Under the pieces are notes generated by a model that was not told the origin of the DNA, searched no databases, and saw only the letters and a program-made list of their open reading frames with translations. 8,987 nucleotides of DNA from UBA1206 sp050953105 (GTDB lineage: Bacteria > Bacillota > Clostridia > Oscillospirales > CAG-382): assembly GCA_050953105.1 (NCBI GenBank), contig JBMNMA010000006.1:1-8987 (forward strand). The letters run 5' to 3'. Below are positions 1-6,217 of the stretch, one piece after another; positions within the stretch are counted from its first letter, which is position 1; every line of letters begins with the position of its first letter. The position numbers were made by a program, and so were the translations under genes.

Positions 1-1
1 T

Positions 2-76
2 CGTGTTGCACTTGTGGATAAGATAAGCAACAAAGTTAAATGCGACGTTTCATCGGGGATAACTTTAGTTCACTGA
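2..76 (+). CDS. Possible 3' end of a gene entering from the left (weak)
   Basis: Frame 2 is open from the first base to a TGA and encodes about 24 residues (RVALVDKISNKVKCDVSSG..., ending LVH). The other two plus frames stop within 25 bases, and no minus frame gives a sensible start here. The composition looks protein-like, but the stretch is far too short to identify. It could equally be chance. Confidence 0.2.
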   Translation, partial: RVALVDKISNKVKCDVSSGITLVH

Positions 77-173
77 AGTATACGATTGAATTAATAATAT
101 TGATGGTATATTTTCATCACCCGATAAGCCTTTACTTACTTACATATTCACTTCTTTTCCGGATTGACTGTGC

Positions 174-232
174 CAACCCCTCATCCCAACGCTGACGCGG
201 TCCCCCTCTTCCCCTCAAGGGGAAGGCTTTTT
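174..232 (+). repeat. Extragenic palindromic repeat, copy 1, with terminator-like hairpin
   Basis: The stretch opens with CAACCCCTCAT (174-184). It ends with a perfect stem-loop, CTTCCCC (208-214), TCAA loop, GGGGAAG (219-225), followed by GC and five T. The opening word recurs inverted at 651-661. Repeats with a CAACCCCTCAT head and a CTTCCCC/GGGGAAG hairpin are, from memory, common in intergenic DNA of gut Clostridia. The T run means the hairpin could also act as a terminator. Confidence 0.5.
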
Positions 233-361
233 CTATGCCCCTATTATATTTCCACAATATAAAACTACTGCTGATTTCTAGGTTTTTAACGAATTATATT
301 CACCCCCATGTCATTCACCAATTTTATATAAATCACACTATGCATTAATCCCCTTTACCCT

Positions 362-465
362 TGCGCCCCCCGAAGGGGGAGCAGGGTGTATTAACCCGGG
401 GTAAAGCCCCGGGGAGAGGAGTGCCCCACCGCCCACGCACCCCGGAGGGGAGCGGGTGTTAACGA
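362..465. repeat. GC-rich hairpin block with imperfect direct repeat
   Basis: An imperfect direct repeat of about 22-26 bases occurs at 370-395 and 442-463. Both copies share a pattern of CCG(A/G)AGGGG, then AGC, GGGTGT and TTAAC. Between them lies a perfect stem-loop, CCCGGGG (395-401), TAAAG loop, CCCCGGG (407-413). A tight CCCCC/GGGGG hairpin sits at 367-379. The block is sharply richer in GC than its flanks and encodes nothing evident. It looks like an extragenic repeat unit, and its function is unknown. Confidence 0.45.
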
Positions 466-630
466 GTGAAATGAAGAGAAGTGAGAAAATATATGACAGA
501 AAAGAGAATAAAAACAGCTCTAAACCCTATGGGTTTTGGTTATTTGATTGTATTTACTATTTGATATTAGCAATTGATGTCGTGGCAGGGAAGTAGAAAT
601 AAAAGGAAGCGTTCAGACTTTCAGTGAATG

Positions 631-661
631 TGGCAGCCAAAGGCTGACGAATGAGGGGTTG
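631..661 (-). repeat. Extragenic repeat, copy 2 (inverted, shorter)
   Basis: On the minus strand this starts with CAACCCCTCAT (661-651), the same 11-base word that opens the copy at 174. A GTCAGCC-TTT-GGCTGCC hairpin follows (648-632). The CTTCCCC palindrome of copy 1 is missing, so this is a truncated or variant copy in inverted orientation, about 480 bases away. Confidence 0.45.
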
Positions 662-757
662 CTATGTAACCGGGAGAGAAAAAATAAATCGGCTCATCCG
701 GGTGCATGAAATCAGTAAGAAAACCGGGGTCCCCGAAAAGCCAAAGGCTTTTTGGTG

Positions 758-788
758 AAAAAATAAAACCCGGAGTATATTCCGGGTT
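758..788 (-). terminator. Intrinsic terminator of tRNA-Val
   Basis: The stem is perfect over 8 bp: AACCCGGA on the minus strand (788-781) pairs with TCCGGGTT (774-767) across a 6-base loop. The minus-strand tail is TTTTATTTTTT (766 leftwards). It begins 2 bases beyond the encoded CCA of the tRNA, as expected for a single-tRNA transcript. Confidence 0.85.
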
Positions 789-789
789 G

Positions 790-865
790 TGGTGGATGTT
801 AAGGAACTCGAATCCCTGACCACTCGCACGTCAAGCGAGTGCTCTACCAGCTGAGCTAAACATCC
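790..865 (-). tRNA. tRNA-Val (anticodon GAC)
   Basis: The minus strand folds as a standard 76-nt cloverleaf. The acceptor arm is GGATGTT/AACATCC. The D stem is GCTC/GAGC with an AGCTGGTA loop. The anticodon stem is CTCGC/GCGAG around the loop TTGACGT, giving anticodon GAC (positions 34-36), which reads GTC valine codons. The T arm is AGGGA/TCCTT with loop TTCGAGT. Discriminator A and the CCA end are encoded (793-790). All arms pair, so the gene looks functional. It stands alone, with its own promoter and terminator. Confidence 0.96.
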
Positions 866-885
866 GTATATTTTTTGCAAAGTGT

Positions 886-914
886 ATTATACCAGTTTGT
901 TTGAATTTTGTCAA
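886..914 (-). promoter_or_regulatory. Consensus SigA promoter of tRNA-Val
   Basis: On the minus strand, TTGACA (914-909) is followed by exactly 17 bases and TATAAT (891-886), a perfect consensus. The first tRNA base is 20 nt downstream of the -10 box, leaving a short 5' leader. Such strong promoters are typical of stable RNA genes. Confidence 0.9.
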
Positions 915-937
915 TAATAAAATATATAAATATTTCG

Positions 938-1369
938 TCAAATTATACCCAGGTTGCCTTTGCAGTTCTCATTACCTACAAGCTTGTAGCCGTTAAACAG
1001 CGCTACGGCCACCACGGTTTGGGCTTCGTCCTCCACAGTGACTTCATAAAAACAGGCGTGGCGGCCGTCCTTTACCTTGCGGGCGGTGGCGGTGAGAATC
1101 TTTCCCTTGGGCTGGGAAAGGAAGGATATGCTTGACGATAAAGTCATGGTCAATGGATTATCAAGACCGTTTGAAGCTATGGCAAAGGCAAAGTCGCATA
1201 AGGTAAACACCACTCCACCCATAACGCCACCCATAGCGTTTTGATGGTTTTCGTTTACCTCAAGCCGGCACACCGCATAGCCTTCCGAAGCCTCAACCGG
1301 CTCTATGCCTACTAAACGGGTGGCAAACAGGTCGTTTTCAAATCTCTTTTTTATTTCGTTCAAATACAT
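938..1369 (-). CDS. PaaI-family hotdog-fold thioesterase
   Basis: The 143-residue protein has the size of a single hotdog domain. By family knowledge these enzymes act as dimers or tetramers in the cytoplasm and hydrolyse acyl-CoA (or aryl-CoA) thioesters. The diagnostic stretch lies at about residues 42-66: H42, N44, G47-G48, M50-G51-G52, then the hydrophobic hotdog helix with D59, the usual catalytic acid position. The classic HGG is MGG here, a variant I recall as common among clostridial members. The start is set by GGAGGTAAGTC immediately before ATG, an excellent ribosome binding site. The gene is monocistronic and diverges from the surface-protein gene. No terminator lies between its stop and the tRNA promoter. 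The substrate cannot be told from sequence. Confidence 0.85.
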   Translation of the reverse strand: MYLNEIKKRFENDLFATRLVGIEPVEASEGYAVCRLEVNENHQNAMGGVMGGVVFTLCDFAFAIASNGLDNPLTMTLSSSISFLSQPKGKILTATARKVKDGRHACFYEVTVEDEAQTVVAVALFNGYKLVGNENCKGNLGII

Positions 1370-1396
1370 GACTTACCTCCGCTAACAAATGTAAAT

Positions 1397-1425
1397 ATTA
1401 TACAAATTTACCAGCAAAAATTCAA
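1397..1425 (-). promoter_or_regulatory. Promoter of the thioesterase gene
   Basis: Minus strand: TTGAAT (1425-1420), 17-base spacer, perfect TATAAT (1402-1397), 27 bases upstream of the ATG. It stands back to back with the promoter of the surface-protein gene. Confidence 0.75.
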
Positions 1426-1444
1426 GGGATTTTTCAAAAAACTC

Positions 1445-1472
1445 TTGACTTATTTTTTATTTGTGATAAAAT
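1445..1472 (+). promoter_or_regulatory. Promoter of the first surface-protein gene
   Basis: TTGACT (1445-1450), 16-base spacer, TAAAAT (1467-1472) preceded by TGA, giving an extended -10 element. It lies 36 bases upstream of the ATG. An AGAAAGGAAAGG ribosome binding site (1493-1504) follows. Confidence 0.7.
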
Positions 1473-1508
1473 AATTAACAGACAACTATTAAAGAAAGGA
1501 AAGGTAAA

Positions 1509-2324
1509 ATGAAAAAATTACTATCTGTTGTTTTAGCACTAACCCTTGTGACAACTTGCTTTTTCGCTTTTGTAGCTAACGCTGACGAAGAAGGCGTAAC
1601 CGTTGTCGGAATAACTTTCGAATCCGAAGTGGCAAATCTGGTTAAGGAAGTTCCCCAGGCCGGCGGATCCACAGCCAATCTTATCGATGGCATAACCCTT
1701 GAAGACCACGTCTTCGAAGGAAGCACTCCCTGGGCAGTAAACGGCGTTATGCTTATCCAAAACACCGTTTGCACCGACGAAACCCAGAACCCCATTTATT
1801 CCTACACTCTTGAGCTTTCCGACAGAGCTGACGTAAACGCTATTAAGGTTTACTTCTATGAACATTACAATGCTATGATAGGTCTCCCCAAGGACAACAA
1901 AATTGCTGTTGAGTATTCCGAAGACGGCGAAAACTTCACCTTTGCAGGCGACTACACCTTCGAAGGCACCGCTGAACCTGCCGAAATAGCTGTCAACGCT
2001 TATGAAATCGACCTTGGCAAAACCATTACCGGTAAATACATTAAACTCACCTTCCAATTTGGACCGTCCCCCTTTGATACCGACGGAAAAGTTGTTTGGG
2101 AATGGCAAGGCTTTACCGAGCTTGGCGTAGTCGGCACTCCCGCTACCATCGTTGACTTAAGCGAAGACGAAAGCTCCGCAGCTCCCGTTTCTTCCGAAGC
2201 ACCTGTACAGACTTCTGAAGATACCTCTTCCACCACTCCTACCGGCGACAGCGGATTTGTATCTCTTGCAGTTATAGCTGTTATCGCTCTTGCAGGCGCA
2301 GCAGTTGCTATAAAGAGAAAATAA
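1509..2324 (+). CDS. Secreted, membrane/wall-anchored surface protein with discoidin-like domain
   Basis: The 271-residue protein has a signal peptide (1-25: KK, hydrophobic core, probable cleavage after ANA). A beta-rich ectodomain follows (about 30-208), then a Ser/Thr/Glu/Pro linker (about 216-243), TPTGD (243-247), a hydrophobic helix (about 250-267) and a KRK tail. The ectodomain has the order of features of the F5/8 type C (discoidin, galactose-binding-like) fold: ANLIDG near 56-61, a PWAVN segment, an SEDG turn near 138, GKYIKL near 175-180 and a late aromatic VVWEW. Such domains often bind glycans or lipids, but no ligand can be assigned. The TGD-helix-KRK end resembles a sortase sorting signal, though the residue between P and TG is missing, so simple membrane anchoring is possible. 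The next gene is a paralogue in architecture. Confidence 0.85.
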   Translation: MKKLLSVVLALTLVTTCFFAFVANADEEGVTVVGITFESEVANLVKEVPQAGGSTANLIDGITLEDHVFEGSTPWAVNGVMLIQNTVCTDETQNPIYSYTLELSDRADVNAIKVYFYEHYNAMIGLPKDNKIAVEYSEDGENFTFAGDYTFEGTAEPAEIAVNAYEIDLGKTITGKYIKLTFQFGPSPFDTDGKVVWEWQGFTELGVVGTPATIVDLSEDESSAAPVSSEAPVQTSEDTSSTTPTGDSGFVSLAVIAVIALAGAAVAIKRK

Positions 2325-2344
2325 AATAAAAAAATAAAGTATAT

Positions 2345-2373
2345 GCGGTGCGGTAAAACGCATCGCTTGCTTT
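2345..2373 (+). terminator. Probable terminator of the first surface-protein gene
   Basis: GCGGTGCG (2345-2352), GTAAAA loop, CGCATCGC (2359-2366) form an 8-bp stem with one G-U pair. The tail TTGCTTTATT is only moderately T-rich. It lies 20 bases after the stop codon and before the next promoter. Confidence 0.6.
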
Positions 2374-2405
2374 ATTATGGAAGTATATAAAATTTTCATA
2401 AAGTG

Positions 2406-2434
2406 TTGACATTTTGTCATGATAGTGCTATAAT
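2406..2434 (+). promoter_or_regulatory. Perfect-consensus promoter of the second surface-protein gene, with overlapping dyad
   Basis: TTGACA (2406-2411), 17-base spacer, TATAAT (2429-2434). The dyad TGACA-TTT-TGTCA (2407-2419) covers most of the -35 box and could be an operator for a repressor. The first surface-protein promoter lacks this dyad, so the two genes may be regulated differently. The ribosome binding site is AAAGGA (2462-2467), 6 bases before ATG. Confidence 0.82.
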
Positions 2435-2473
2435 TCCGACGGGTACAAAACATATAGAAAGAAAGGATTAGTT

Positions 2474-3292
2474 ATGAAGAAACTACTTATTGCAGTTCTT
2501 GCCCTTGCGTTAGTTTCCACCTGCGTTGCTGCGCTTTTTATTAACGCATCCGCAGAGGACTATACCTACCTCGATTTAAGACCTGTTGAGGGCGGCGAAG
2601 CAGAATATTCTGCTACCGGCGCTGATGTTGAGTTCAAATCCAACGGCACCGTTGTCGTAACCCTTACCGGCACTACCGCCACCTTATCCATGGTTTACAA
2701 AACTGCCAGCACCATTAATCAGGAAGCTTTTGTAAACGTTGAAACCGCCAAGTATGTAAAATTCTTCTATGAGAAGAGCAGTGAATCCGTTAGCGTTCAG
2801 GTACACGCTCACTATGACCGTGGCAACAAGAACAACGCCGACCTTTACCTCACCGGCATGACCAATGACGCTGCTTCCTACCTCGTTCTCAGCGGCGCTA
2901 CCTACGGTGTTTGGGGCTTCTATCAGTACCTTTCTGAAAGAGCCGGCTACCTTCCCGCAGACAACATCCTCAAGTTCTCTGACATTACCTACACCATTAC
3001 CGGTCAGGTAGGCGACACCTTCACACTTTACTACTTTGAAATTGCTGATGACTATGACGAAGATTTCGGTACCGTCGTTCCCGATGACACTTCCATCGAC
3101 TTAAGCGATATCGAATCCTCTGAACCTGTAACCAGCGAAGAATCCACTGCCACTTCCGAAGCTACTTCCGAAGCTCCCGTTGTGGAATCCTCTGAAGATA
3201 CTACCCCCGTTACCGGCGACAACGGCTTTGTAGCTCTTGCGGTTGTTTCTGTTATCGCTCTTGCCGGCGTAGTTGTTCTTAAAAGAAGATAA
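2474..3292 (+). CDS. Secreted, probably sortase-anchored surface protein, unknown ectodomain
   Basis: The 272-residue protein has a signal peptide (1-27, probable cleavage after NASA). An ectodomain at about 28-200 is rich in Thr, Val, Tyr and Gly and reads as a beta-sandwich, but matches no family I recognise. A low-complexity Ser/Glu/Thr/Val linker follows (about 205-243), with repeats of the TSEA/SSE type. The C-terminus has TPVTGD (244-249), a hydrophobic helix (about 252-269) and KRR. TPVTG fits the general [L/N/T]PxTG pattern of sortase signals. The signal peptide, linker and anchor closely resemble those of the gene upstream, while the ectodomains differ, suggesting duplication with domain exchange. 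The second ectodomain lacks the discoidin-like features of the first. No sortase gene is in the window. Confidence 0.85.
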   Translation: MKKLLIAVLALALVSTCVAALFINASAEDYTYLDLRPVEGGEAEYSATGADVEFKSNGTVVVTLTGTTATLSMVYKTASTINQEAFVNVETAKYVKFFYEKSSESVSVQVHAHYDRGNKNNADLYLTGMTNDAASYLVLSGATYGVWGFYQYLSERAGYLPADNILKFSDITYTITGQVGDTFTLYYFEIADDYDEDFGTVVPDDTSIDLSDIESSEPVTSEESTATSEATSEAPVVESSEDTTPVTGDNGFVALAVVSVIALAGVVVLKRR

Positions 3293-3308
3293 AAATTATT
3301 GATACCCT

Positions 3309-3338
3309 AAAAAAACGGCACTTTAGTGCCGTTTTTTT
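3309..3338 (+). terminator. Strong, potentially bidirectional terminator
   Basis: This is a perfect 13-bp stem: seven A plus CGGCAC (3309-3321), TTTA loop, GTGCCG plus seven T (3326-3338). It lies 17 bases after the stop of the second surface-protein gene. The A/T arms give a T tail on both strands. Confidence 0.92.
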
Positions 3339-3356
3339 CATTGTCATTTTATATTT

Positions 3357-3387
3357 AAAAGCCTTTCCCAGTGGGGAAAGGCTTTTT
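3357..3387 (-). terminator. Terminator of the convergent minus-strand operon
   Basis: AAAAGCCTTTCCC (3357-3369), AGTG loop, GGGAAAGGCTTTT (3374-3386) form a perfect 13-bp stem lying 10 bases past the stop of the LtaS-like gene. The minus tail is TTTTAAATATAAAA. The plus tail is five T, so it can also back up the terminator at 3309-3338. Confidence 0.85.
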
Positions 3388-3396
3388 ATTTAACCC

Positions 3397-4689
3397 TTAA
3401 TTGATATCTCTCATCTTGTCCTCATACATACTGGCTTTGCCGGATTTAGAAAAATAGTCGTTATAAAATATCCGGTTGCAGGCGGTAATTTTGCCTGTTA
3501 ATACAGTCGCTCTGTCGATTAAAGCTTTCATATACTCGTCATCGCAGGAGGTATCGGCCCATATTATTCGGTTAAGGTTATAAAAATATATTTTGTCAGT
3601 TATAAATACACCGTATGCCCTTGAATAAAGGACACTTTCTTTTTCGGAAAACACCGAATTGCCGAAATAAAGGTTGCCGTATACGTTTAACCCCAAGAGG
3701 TCGCACAATGTGGGGACAATATCCGCCGTGCAGGTGAACTTTTCGATAACCCTATGATCAATTCCGGGGCATCTTATCATAAAAGGAACCTCAAATAACG
3801 CAGGGGTGGAGGTGGATTTAACATACCTTGAAAGCCCCTGATAAAAGGTGTTGTGGTCGCTGAAAATAGCTATAATGGTGTTGTCAAGCAGGTTTTTTTC
3901 CTCAAGAACTTTGTAAATTTCCCCCAATGCCCTGTCAAATTCCATAACCGCAGCCAGGTAATGGACAAAGGTGTCATGGAGGGTGTTGTCCTTTTCGGTT
4001 ACCTTTATTCCCGCACTTTCAAGTTTATCATAGTAGCCAAGGTCATCAAGGTTCTGCCGGTAGGCATACACCCCGTGCATTGTGATGGAGGTTATAAAGG
4101 TGTAAAACCTGCGTTCAGTCGGGAACATTTCGTCTTTGCAAACCTTTATCATTTCATGGTCAAGGTTTCGTTCGTTGTATGCCGACCAGTCGGTAAAGCC
4201 CTCACATTTAGCCATATCCTCGCTAAACACCACCTTGTCAAACCCTAAATTGGTCAAATAATCGGTGCGGTTGTAAAAGGCGGCAAAGCCGTTGTGAAAA
4301 TAGGAGCAGACAACACTTTCGTCGGTAATTTTAAGGTTGTTTAACAAGGAAGTGGCGATATAATTTTCGGGAAAGGTGTAATTAATAAATGCCTTTGTCG
4401 GATAAGAGCCTATAAGGGCATAATTTTCTGAAATATCGGTTTTTTCCCTGGCGTGGAAGTTTGTCATAACAACGCTATCATTGTAAAAGCGGTTAAGATT
4501 GGGGTATAGTTCGGCAAGAATATTTGTATTTTCAAGGTTGTAGCCGTTGGGGTATTTGCCGGTGTTTTGAATAAATGAAAACCACTCAAGGGATTCGCAA
4601 AGGATGGTTACCAAATTATACTTCTTTTGTGGCGTTTTCGGGGAAGTTGGTGTAATAAATGCCGTCTTTGTCATAAATAAAATCCTCAA
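3397..4689 (-). CDS. LtaS-like sulfatase-fold domain (C-terminal part of a frameshifted gene)
   Basis: This frame holds the extracellular catalytic half of a lipoteichoic-acid-synthase-like enzyme. Family members transfer glycerol phosphate from phosphatidylglycerol through a threonine, with Mn2+ at the active site. Expected residues are in place: E32 in ILCESLEWF (metal), T84 in REKTD (catalytic nucleophile), H205 in SITMHG, and D278-H279 in IFSDHN (metal). The first ~21 residues of this open frame (to TPQ) are not real protein. The true sequence enters at KKYNLVTIL from the other frame, at the T4 run 4625-4628. Removing one base there joins the halves as ...NATKKYNLV. Together they give about 646 residues, a normal LtaS length. 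A related phosphoglycerol or phosphoethanolamine transferase is the alternative. Confidence 0.85.
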   Translation of the reverse strand: MRILFMTKTAFITPTSPKTPQKKYNLVTILCESLEWFSFIQNTGKYPNGYNLENTNILAELYPNLNRFYNDSVVMTNFHAREKTDISENYALIGSYPTKAFINYTFPENYIATSLLNNLKITDESVVCSYFHNGFAAFYNRTDYLTNLGFDKVVFSEDMAKCEGFTDWSAYNERNLDHEMIKVCKDEMFPTERRFYTFITSITMHGVYAYRQNLDDLGYYDKLESAGIKVTEKDNTLHDTFVHYLAAVMEFDRALGEIYKVLEEKNLLDNTIIAIFSDHNTFYQGLSRYVKSTSTPALFEVPFMIRCPGIDHRVIEKFTCTADIVPTLCDLLGLNVYGNLYFGNSVFSEKESVLYSRAYGVFITDKIYFYNLNRIIWADTSCDDEYMKALIDRATVLTGKITACNRIFYNDYFSKSGKASMYEDKMRDIN

Positions 4690-5339
4690 GCTCTGTGTCG
4701 GTTATTTCCCCGAACTTTTCTTTTGCAAAAATACCGTTGGCAAGTTCGTAGATTAAATTTCCCGAAACCCCAAGTTCCGAATAGGCGTTTACGCTGTTAC
4801 CGTAAAGCAGGTTGTCCCCCACATCCTTGTAGGGGCGAACCGCCTCGACGGCAAGGAGGTTCACCGACAGCGAAAACACCAAAAGCACCGTTACCGCAAC
4901 GGGAAAACGCTTTAATTTGGGTATTTCGGGCAATTTGGGGAACATCCGCCAGCCTGCCACCGTATAAATCGAAAGACAGGTCCCGAAAACCAGGGTATAG
5001 ACAAAGTCTATGGTAAGGGAATCGAGTATTGAAACCGCCTCACCCCGCAGGTTTATCATGGGGAACTCAAACAGTGTTTCGGTCATTTCAAACAGCAGCA
5101 CAAAGCCCCCGTCGGCAACGCCTACCGCCGTAAGAAATATCAGCCCGACAATATACCTTGCTTTTTGGTTTCGCACCACATAGAGAATAACCGTAAAAAG
5201 GACACACAGTCCTATAAAAATCCACGGGTGTCTGATATACACCTCGCCGGAGGTTACAAAAACCGCCGTAAGCTCGGTTATAATGAAAAAGGCAAGAAAA
5301 CACATAATCAAAAGATTCCGCTTAAAAAAATACTTTCAC
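4616..5339 (-). CDS. N-terminal membrane half of the LtaS-like enzyme (frameshifted at both ends)
   Basis: The region encodes five hydrophobic helices (roughly residues 1-20, 30-46, 52-76, 98-120 and 137-157, counted from a TTG at 5311) and then the extracellular linker, as in LtaS. The frame stops at 4616, just after the shift point 4625-4628. The true start is probably GTG at 5339. It is preceded by GGAAGGCGG at good spacing and gives VKVFFKRNLLIM..., a proper positively charged N-terminus. That start is out of frame by one base, because the T run (5324-5330) has seven T where six would be in frame. Without that change, only ATG 5305 or TTG 5311 remain, both without a clear binding site. 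The gene starts 15 bases after the upstream membrane gene, so they form an operon. Confidence 0.75.
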
Positions 5340-5354
5340 ATTTACCGCCTTCCG

Positions 5355-6068
5355 TCATAAAACCAGAATAAGCCAGACAATAAACGCCGTCAGGGGGAAC
5401 GATCCCCTTGACACTTTATATACAATGCCGTATAGCAGGCAATACAGCCAGAACACAATGTTAGGCTCGTTTACCCATTCCAAACCGAAGAATCCTCCAG
5501 GAATAAGGTATGCCATTATTCCGTAAGTTAAAAGCAGTAAAATCCCCCCGTAGGGTATGAGCAGTTTAGTCGGTATTATACGATTAAAAAACTCCTCGGC
5601 ACATTTTATTATTCCCGTTATTATTATACTTTCACAAACTCTGAGAGCCACAAGGGCAACAAGTGCATAAAGCTCGTAAATTGAAAATTTTGTGCCTAAG
5701 TCGTAAAGGATTTTAAACTGCCAGCCAAGGGAAAAGCAGATAAACAGTATCCCAACATAGGTTATCAGCCACAGGGCGACAACGTTTACCGTCGGCAGCC
5801 GTTCTTTCTTTTTGCCTTCACGAATAAGGCTAAAGCCGAATTTAGCTTTGCAAAGGCGGGAAATTGCCAGGATGCAAATACACCAAAAAAGTAAAACAGA
5901 TAAAAAGGAAAATAGATTTGTGAAATATCCTTTGTAAAAACCTTCATAAATGCCGGACAAAAGCCTTACGGCATTTGCCGCTCCGGCGCAGACTGAAAGC
6001 AGCAAAACCGTTAGGGCGTAATAAAGGGGTTTTATATTGTTTACCCTGCCGTCTGTAAGGTTATCCAT
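5355..6068 (-). CDS. Polytopic membrane protein, family not recognised
   Basis: The protein has 237 residues with about seven hydrophobic segments (roughly 14-36, 50-72, 95-114, 131-153, 168-190, 202-217, 222-237). A basic loop near 84-91 (REGKKKER) is probably cytoplasmic. ATG at 6068 is chosen over a longer upstream frame because GGAAGGG lies just before it and the promoter falls inside the longer version. AEEFFNR at 158-164 recalls the EExxxR motif of CPBP membrane proteases, but the partner histidines are absent, so I do not assign that family. The gene is first in an operon with the LtaS-like gene, so a role in the cell envelope or in glycerophosphate-polymer metabolism is a reasonable guess, no more. 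Confidence 0.8.
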   Translation of the reverse strand: MDNLTDGRVNNIKPLYYALTVLLLSVCAGAANAVRLLSGIYEGFYKGYFTNLFSFLSVLLFWCICILAISRLCKAKFGFSLIREGKKKERLPTVNVVALWLITYVGILFICFSLGWQFKILYDLGTKFSIYELYALVALVALRVCESIIITGIIKCAEEFFNRIIPTKLLIPYGGILLLLTYGIMAYLIPGGFFGLEWVNEPNIVFWLYCLLYGIVYKVSRGSFPLTAFIVWLILVL

Positions 6069-6110
6069 TAATATCCCTTCCGGAAAATATTTACATTTTA
6101 ATATACCCAT

Positions 6111-6119
6111 ATTATAACA
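6111..6119 (-). promoter_or_regulatory. Extended -10 promoter of the membrane protein/LtaS operon
   Basis: The minus strand carries TGTTATAAT (6119-6111), a perfect TATAAT with a TGn extension. No good -35 box is found at 16-18 bases. It lies 42 bases upstream of the ATG at 6068. Confidence 0.6.
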
Positions 6120-6171
6120 CAAACAATCGTTAAAAGATATACCGTTTGAAAGAAAATTTGCCGTAAACTGT

Positions 6172-6211
6172 AAAAACAATAAACAAAGCCGCAGGGTTTG
6201 CACCCTGCGGC
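6172..6211 (-). terminator. Intrinsic terminator of the acyl-CoA synthetase gene
   Basis: This is a perfect 10-bp stem, GCCGCAGGGT (minus, 6211-6202) with ACCCTGCGGC (6197-6188), and a 4-base loop. The T-rich minus tail is TTTGTTTATTGTTTTT. It starts 6 bases after the stop codon. Confidence 0.9.
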
Positions 6212-6217
6212 ATAAAA

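Larger units (their letters stand above)
77..757. other. Gene-free region with repeats and hairpins
   Basis: No reading frame with a ribosome binding site or recognisable product is seen on either strand. The stretch holds two inverted copies of an extragenic repeat (about 174-232 and 631-661), a GC-rich block (362-465), and small stem-loops. One of these is AAACCC-TAT-GGGTTT at 522-536. Another is AAAAGCC-AAA-GGCTTTT at 736-752. Between these the sequence is AT-rich and unremarkable. Confidence 0.6.

Noticed and set aside
370..463. CRISPR array from the two GC-rich direct repeats
   Set aside because: There are only two imperfect copies, the sequence between them is itself a hairpin and not spacer-like, and no cas genes are present.
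1539..2108. A 189-codon minus-strand open frame opposite the first surface gene
   Set aside because: It is the antisense shadow of a clearly coding gene with signal peptide, linker and anchor. It has no ribosome binding site and no family resemblance.
5583..5603. CPBP (Abi-type) membrane protease assignment from the EEFFNR motif in the membrane protein
   Set aside because: The conserved histidines of the second and third CPBP motifs are absent after it, so the match is one short motif only.
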